A stretch of DNA of 64,000 nucleotides from Microcaldota archaeon (lineage in GTDB: Archaea > Micrarchaeota > Micrarchaeia > Anstonellales > Bilamarchaeaceae): positions 1-64,000 of the forward strand of contig JAFGCC010000014.1 of the NCBI GenBank assembly GCA_016932815.1, in the 5' to 3' direction. The number at the start of each line of letters is the position of its first letter. Positions within the stretch are counted from its first letter, which is position 1. Under the pieces are notes generated by a model. The model was not told where the DNA came from, did not search any database, and saw nothing but the letters and a program-made list of their open reading frames with translations. The position numbers and the translations under genes were made by a program. Below are positions 59,925 through 64,000 of the stretch, piece after piece.

Positions 59925-61691
59925 TCAGCCTAGGCGGTACATCAGCCAGAGGATGGCTATTATCCCTGAGATTATTAAAATGGGGGCGGCAACCTTGGAG
60001 ATTGCGACTATCGCGTTTATCGTGGAGATTATTTCTATTGCCTGCTTTGCGCCAAGGGCGCGGATGTCCAATGTGACTTTTTTGGAATCAAAAGTTGCTT
60101 CCCGCATGTCCTCTTTTGCGTTGGCAATTAGAGACGAGATTTGCTCAAGCAGTATCGCGTCATCTGTGAGGGGATTCACGACCCCCCTTACGGAATTTAC
60201 CTTGTGCGTGTCGGTTGTGTAGACTGCCGCGACCACTTTTCCCCAAGCCTTTGCGCGAAAGAGGGATTCTACGCTGTTCATTATTTTCCTGCGGAATGTT
60301 GGGGTTACCCCGTTTGAGTCAATTAGGATTATCGCGTAGTGGGGAGTGGTGCCGAATACCGCGGCCTTTATTCCCGCAGGGCCTATCTTGGGCGAATCGC
60401 TCGCCCCGAATGCGAATCCGGCTTCAAGCTTGCAGGGAACCTGCTTTGAGCCCAGGGCGGAATCCAGGGCGGCCAGGTATTCAAAGCCCATTTTCGTTCC
60501 CGGCTCAACGTACTTGATTTCGCCGGTTTCCGCGTTGTGCTCATCCGCGATTGTTGCAGAATCCAGCATTCTCTCCGCGCGGGACATTAGAGCCATCCCC
60601 ATTCCCAATGAGATGTCCTCGGTCGTTTTTGGCGCGCGGGACAAGCCTATGAATGCGCTCTTGTTCTTTGAGAAGATTAGCGCTTCGGCTATCGCGTCAG
60701 GGCTTTCGGATGCGCAAAATGAAACCTTGCTTGGCGCGGGCTTTGCATCCTTTATGATTGAAGAGCATGCATCCACCACCTTCCGCAGTTCGCTTGCGGA
60801 AACCGGGTTTAGGTCGTGGGTTGCGCTCCCGTGGAAGACCATGGATTTTAATTTGTGCTTCCTATCCAGCTCCTCTGCAATGAGGTGGGAGAAGTTGCTT
60901 CCCCCCAGGTTCCCAAAAGGCCCGAAATGGACGCAGGGGACTATTAGTGCGTAATCCCCGTCTTTTCTCCTAAATAGGAAAAGCGAGAGGTAGGTGGTAA
61001 CCGTTTCGCCAACCTTGCGGAATGCGTTTTCTATGTCTTTTTTGTCGTAGAACCATTGGGAGAAGAACATTGAAACGGCATCGGTTGAAGCGACCCCGAA
61101 AGTGCGCTTCATGGGCGCGTTTATTAGCAGGAAGAAGATGAAGATTGCGCCAAGGAGGACGAATGAGGAGAGGTAGAACTTTATTAGGACGTTTATGGGG
61201 TCTGCTCCCATTGGGAGGAATCCGTCCATTATCAGGAATGCCGCCTGCAGGAATAGCTGGAGCATTGCAAAGAGGAGCGAGCGCCACTTGTGCACGAACA
61301 CTATTCTCGCTATGATGTACCAGGTTACAAAAACTATTGCGGCTCCGGCGAAAATCACTTCCCCGCTTATGGGAGTGGAGAAGTGCCTCAGGGAGACTGC
61401 CGCCATGTAGCTTAGGGCGAAGATTAACGCGCCTGCTAGGGCGGTTGCCGCAAGCCTCTTTAGGGGGACCCTGGGCATTAGGGCCTTTCCGAGCACTATT
61501 GCGAGGAAGCCCGGGATTGCAAGGACGAAAATAGCGGTGGGGATTGTTTCTGGAATCGGCACCCCGGTTACCAGCGAGATTCCCAGGCCAAGGAACAGGC
61601 TTAGGAGGAGCATTGCAACGAGGAGGTAGGTTGCCCTTGGGAGAGAAACGAAGTAGTTGGTTAGGGAGACCGCCTTCTCTATGTTACTCAT
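59925..61691 (-). CDS. DUF2070 family membrane protein
   Basis: Encodes 588 residues. The first 200 contain about six to seven transmembrane helices (ATYLLVAMLLLSLFLGLGI, IFVLAIPGFLAIVLG, and others). The rest is a soluble domain with the DUF2070 hallmark LIVPCVHFGPFGNLGGSNFSHLI and HGSATHDLNPVS. The C terminus has one more hydrophobic helix (ISKVAAPILIISGIIAILWLM). The family is conserved in archaea and its function is unknown. The ATG overlaps the end of the small upstream gene by eight bases, so translation is coupled. Confidence 0.92.
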   Translation of the reverse strand: MSNIEKAVSLTNYFVSLPRATYLLVAMLLLSLFLGLGISLVTGVPIPETIPTAIFVLAIPGFLAIVLGKALMPRVPLKRLAATALAGALIFALSYMAAVSLRHFSTPISGEVIFAGAAIVFVTWYIIARIVFVHKWRSLLFAMLQLFLQAAFLIMDGFLPMGADPINVLIKFYLSSFVLLGAIFIFFLLINAPMKRTFGVASTDAVSMFFSQWFYDKKDIENAFRKVGETVTTYLSLFLFRRKDGDYALIVPCVHFGPFGNLGGSNFSHLIAEELDRKHKLKSMVFHGSATHDLNPVSASELRKVVDACSSIIKDAKPAPSKVSFCASESPDAIAEALIFSKNKSAFIGLSRAPKTTEDISLGMGMALMSRAERMLDSATIADEHNAETGEIKYVEPGTKMGFEYLAALDSALGSKQVPCKLEAGFAFGASDSPKIGPAGIKAAVFGTTPHYAIILIDSNGVTPTFRRKIMNSVESLFRAKAWGKVVAAVYTTDTHKVNSVRGVVNPLTDDAILLEQISSLIANAKEDMREATFDSKKVTLDIRALGAKQAIEIISTINAIVAISKVAAPILIISGIIAILWLMYRLG

Positions 61692-61896
61692 GTGTAATCG
61701 ATTCCTTTGTTGTTTTTAAAGCTTTTTCCGGGCACTCTTTGTCTATTGCGTCCTTTAGGTGGAACGTGTTGTGCACGTATTCGTCGCACACCTGCTCGAA
61801 GGGGACTTCCCTTTTTTGCGCAAGCTTCATTAGTTCGAGAGTTATGTAGCGCAACTCGGAATTGGCTGCATACCTCTCGTCATCTCCGAAATCCAT
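61684..61896 (-). CDS. Small conserved-type helical protein upstream of DUF2070
   Basis: Encodes 70 residues: an acidic N terminus (DFGDDERYAANSELRYITLELMKLAQKREV) followed by a helical region (FEQVCDEYVHNTFHLKDAID). No family is recognised. GGGTG five bases before the ATG and a TATA box at 61931-61943 support the start; the longer open frame runs into the divergent NMD3 gene and is rejected. Overlap with DUF2070 suggests joint function. Confidence 0.7.
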   Translation of the reverse strand: MDFGDDERYAANSELRYITLELMKLAQKREVPFEQVCDEYVHNTFHLKDAIDKECPEKALKTTKESITHE

Positions 61897-61930
61897 TTCT
61901 GCACCCTGAGGGAGTATTGTATGAGAGAAC

Positions 61931-61943
61931 CTATTTAAATAAT
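61931..61943. promoter_or_regulatory. Bidirectional TATA element between the DUF2070 operon and nmd3
   Basis: CTATTTAAATAAT is nearly palindromic and serves both directions. The plus strand predicts a leaderless nmd3 start at 61964. The minus strand predicts a start near 61910 with a short leader carrying GGGTG before the ATG at 61896. Confidence 0.55.
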
Positions 61944-61963
61944 GCCGGTGGCTAAATAGGAGC

Positions 61964-62587
61964 ATGGAACTCCTCTGCCCAAAGTGCGGCGCATCCAACA
62001 GGGACGTGGGCTTTTCCGGGCCGTTTTGCGTAAAGTGCAGGCCGGTTGAGATAAAGTGCCCAAAAAGGATGGAATTCATCCGCTGCTCAAAGTGCAGGAG
62101 GGTGAGGCTCAAGGGCAACTGGGTTGCGTGTTCGGATGAGAAGCTTGCGCAGGAGGTCATCTCCAAATGCAAAGGCGAATTCCTTTCTGGGACCTACTCT
62201 TTTATGAACCAGGAAGCCACCTTTTTCGTGGGGGATTCCGAGCACATGTTCCCGGTCAAGAGGAGCATCAGCGTCAATATCGTAAAGAACATCTGCCCCG
62301 ATTGCGTTAGGAAAAGTGGGGGCTATTTTGAGGCAATAATCCAGTTTAGGGGCAAGGGGGCGAAAATCTCCCGCTATGAGCGGCTCTTCAAGAAAATGCT
62401 TGAGAAGAAGACTTTTGTGACCAAGGAGGAGCAGATGAAAGAGGGGCTGGACTTGTACATCGGGAACTCCCGCGCGGTTGTGGAACTCCTGGCCGAACTT
62501 GGAATCCGCGCCCGCATTAGCAAGAAGCTTGCCGGGGAGAAAGAGGGCAAGCGGTTGTATAGGACTACCTTCCTGGTTAGGGTTTGA
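61964..62587 (+). CDS. nmd3: NMD3-family ribosome-associated protein
   Basis: Encodes 207 residues. It begins LLCPKCGASNRDVGFSGPFCVKC, a treble-clef zinc site with CxxC pairs. A second pair lies in IRCSKCRRVRLKGNW and a third in NICPDCVRKSGGYFEAIIQFRG, matching the Nmd3 N-terminal region, which in eukaryotes exports the 60S subunit. Archaeal forms lack the nuclear export tail and probably act in large-subunit maturation. The transcript is predicted leaderless. It converges on the flippase-like gene. Confidence 0.9.
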   Translation: MELLCPKCGASNRDVGFSGPFCVKCRPVEIKCPKRMEFIRCSKCRRVRLKGNWVACSDEKLAQEVISKCKGEFLSGTYSFMNQEATFFVGDSEHMFPVKRSISVNIVKNICPDCVRKSGGYFEAIIQFRGKGAKISRYERLFKKMLEKKTFVTKEEQMKEGLDLYIGNSRAVVELLAELGIRARISKKLAGEKEGKRLYRTTFLVRV

Positions 62588-62662
62588 TGGGCATCCAGGC
62601 AGGACGTTGTTTCACTCCCCGCTCATTGTTAGCAGGATGAGGGTTGTGCTTCTTTGGGGGGA

Positions 62663-63616
62663 TTATTTTACGAGCTTTATTGCTTCTTCAATACCCGGGA
62701 GATTTACTAACGTGGTTTTGAACCTTGCAATTAGCATGAATGCGGTTGCCTTTGCGGCGGTTACCCCGAATAGGGAGAGGACGAGGACTCCACCTGCCTC
62801 GCTGAATCCCATTCCCGCCAAAGTTGGGGTGGGAACGAATTCTAGCATCGTGGCTAGGGGCTGGAAGAAGAAGTAGAATACCTCTTCCGTGTATTCAAAC
62901 GGGATTGTTATGTGCAGTGCTTTTGCGACTGCGAGCCAGGAGAATGCCTTGAACGTCCAGGTTAGGAGCAGCAGGAGGATTAAGAGGGGCGTGCGCTTTA
63001 GGACCACTTTTGAGTGCAATTGGACCCTATGGAACATCGAGTAGATTTTTCCAATAAACGGCCAGTCTTCTGTGAATGAGAATATCTTTAGGAACTTCTT
63101 GGAATACATTAGGAGGAGCATTATTAGGAGGACCAGCCCCAATCCTGCTACTCCCACGCCCATTATCCAGCCGTTTTCTATTGCGGCGTATTCCACCAGG
63201 TATAATGCTGCTAAACCGCCCACTATTATCTTGAAGATGAAATCGTAGGCTTGCGGGCCTAAGATTGAGACCATCGCTTTTTCGGAGGGGATTTTGTAGT
63301 TCCTGCTCATTACCGCCGCGGTTGCGAGGTATCCGCTTCTTGCGGGGGTGATGTCTGCTAGGAGCATTCCGGTCAGGTGGGCTTTTAGGATTTTTACCCA
63401 GTGGAGGGGCGTTCCCATGTCTTCAAGGAGTATTTTCATCCTAAGAACCATCATTGCGTACATGCACAGGAGGAGGACTATCGAGATGGCGAGCCAGGCT
63501 AGGTCTATGTTTGCAAGCTCTTCTACGAATTCGTTGAATCCCGCGAAGTTCAAAAGGACTGCAAGGATTAAGACCGAGACTGCAACGTCAAGGAGTATCT
63601 GGTACTTGCTAGTCAT
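62663..63616 (-). CDS. Flippase-like membrane protein (UPF0104/LPG_synthase_TM type)
   Basis: Encodes 317 residues with about eight transmembrane helices. VLRMKILLEDMGTPLHWVKILKAHLTGMLLADITPARSGYLATAAVM is the family signature near the N terminus, and PTPTLAGMGFSEAGGVLVLSLFG matches the conserved C-terminal loop. Relatives include AglD and MprF-like flippase domains that act on lipid-linked sugars or lipids. The ATG at 63616 is preferred over a TTG at 63628. It follows the pyrimidine-dimer glycosylase-like gene on the same strand. Confidence 0.85.
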   Translation of the reverse strand: MTSKYQILLDVAVSVLILAVLLNFAGFNEFVEELANIDLAWLAISIVLLLCMYAMMVLRMKILLEDMGTPLHWVKILKAHLTGMLLADITPARSGYLATAAVMSRNYKIPSEKAMVSILGPQAYDFIFKIIVGGLAALYLVEYAAIENGWIMGVGVAGLGLVLLIMLLLMYSKKFLKIFSFTEDWPFIGKIYSMFHRVQLHSKVVLKRTPLLILLLLLTWTFKAFSWLAVAKALHITIPFEYTEEVFYFFFQPLATMLEFVPTPTLAGMGFSEAGGVLVLSLFGVTAAKATAFMLIARFKTTLVNLPGIEEAIKLVK

Positions 63617-63646
63617 GAATTTTTTCAAGCGGTTCTACCTGTTGGG

Positions 63647-63997
63647 TTATGCTTGGGGCTTCTTTTTAAGAGTTGCTTTCGGGCAGTGCTTGGCGATTCT
63701 CTTGCGGCATTCTTTGCAGCGCCTGCTTAACTCGATTAAATTCGCTTTTGAATCTACTTTGCCCTCTCTTCTTTTTGTCTGGAAATTGAGGGGGGAATTG
63801 TGGTTGTAGCCCCTTCTTAGCATCTCTTTTGCAAGCTCATCGTGCCGCCTCTGTATGTTGTGGGTTTCCACCTGCCCCTTTTCTATGTGCCCTCTTATGC
63901 TTCGCTTCTTCCTGATTGCACCTGCGTACATATGGCATTCGCAATGTTCGGCAATCAGGTGTTTCCGGCAAAGGCATTTGGGCGGGACATTCCACAT
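63647..63997 (-). CDS. Pyrimidine dimer DNA glycosylase family protein
   Basis: Encodes 116 residues. PPKCLCRKHLIAEHCECHMYAG and IEKGQVETHNIQRRHDELAKEMLRRGYNH match the Pyr_excise family (T4 endonuclease V relatives), which removes UV-damaged pyrimidines or incises DNA. The C-terminal third is basic (RRCKECRKRIAKHCPKATLKKK). The start lies three bases from the window edge, so an upstream start beyond the window cannot be excluded. It precedes the flippase-like gene, with no obvious functional tie. Confidence 0.75.
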   Translation of the reverse strand: MWNVPPKCLCRKHLIAEHCECHMYAGAIRKKRSIRGHIEKGQVETHNIQRRHDELAKEMLRRGYNHNSPLNFQTKRREGKVDSKANLIELSRRCKECRKRIAKHCPKATLKKKPQA

Positions 63998-64000
63998 TCG

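Noticed and set aside
1-64000. CRISPR arrays, insertion sequences, rRNA genes or integrated phage
   Set aside because: No regularly spaced repeats, transposase, integrase, capsid or rRNA sequence was seen by reading; only scattered short palindromes.

Overview
This window is archaeal chromosome. The evidence is archaeal/eukaryotic-type informational genes (eL18, uL13, uS9, RpoN, uS2, EF-1A, uS10, NMD3, two-KH Dim2/Pno1-like protein, both topoisomerase VI subunits, archaeal TyrRS), TATA-box promoters about 25-30 bp upstream of many starts (often leaderless), and GGTGA-type Shine-Dalgarno sites. An [FeFe]-hydrogenase-like protein reduced to the H-domain, K/A/E-rich tails on ribosomal proteins and many lineage-specific surface and repeat proteins suggest a DPANN archaeon of the Micrarchaeota/Diapherotrites type. 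That placement is inference. Gene density is very high, with ATGA overlaps inside operons.

Layout. 1-2.1 kb: edge fragment and two divergent HEAT-like repeat proteins. 2.1-9.1 kb: an HTH-ACT regulator divergent from a complete trpEGDCFBA operon; trpE carries an in-frame palindromic insertion. 9.2-15.9 kb: minus-strand operon of six diverged paralogues with an HExxH...E zinc-protease signature. 16.0-25.6 kb: a nine-gene aromatic operon (DAHP synthase, aroB, aroD, aroE-aroK fusion, aroA, aroC, pheA, tyrA, aminotransferase), preceded by a short leader ORF with an aromatic-codon cluster (WFAFSSFSY) and a leader RNA with several alternative pairings. 25.6-30.3 kb: small proteins, an AT-rich nuclease-like gene and the eL18-uL13-uS9-rpoN-tRNA-Pro-uS2 cluster. 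30.3-34.8 kb: two lipoproteins, a membrane protein and the [FeFe]-hydrogenase-like protein. 34.8-36.7 kb: EF-1A, uS10, tRNA-Thr. 36.7-41.9 kb: minus-strand operon with two J-domain/helical-repeat proteins, a permuted-papain-like hydrolase and a helical protein. 42-48.7 kb: arrestin-like protein, HEAT-like protein, H1-like basic protein, KH protein, top6B, top6A and a coupled unknown. 48.9-57.4 kb: a 1921-aa membrane protein coupled to a lipoprotein with a lysozyme-like domain, and a tiny surface protein. 57.4-64 kb: MTAP, a HEPN protein, TyrRS, DUF2070, NMD3, a flippase-like protein and a pyrimidine-dimer glycosylase family protein.

Together the trp and aro operons encode a full route from PEP and erythrose-4-phosphate to Phe, Tyr and Trp. 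Control appears to use two mechanisms: an HTH-ACT repressor candidate at trp, and a candidate translation-sensing attenuator at aro. The attenuator is the most striking observation here.
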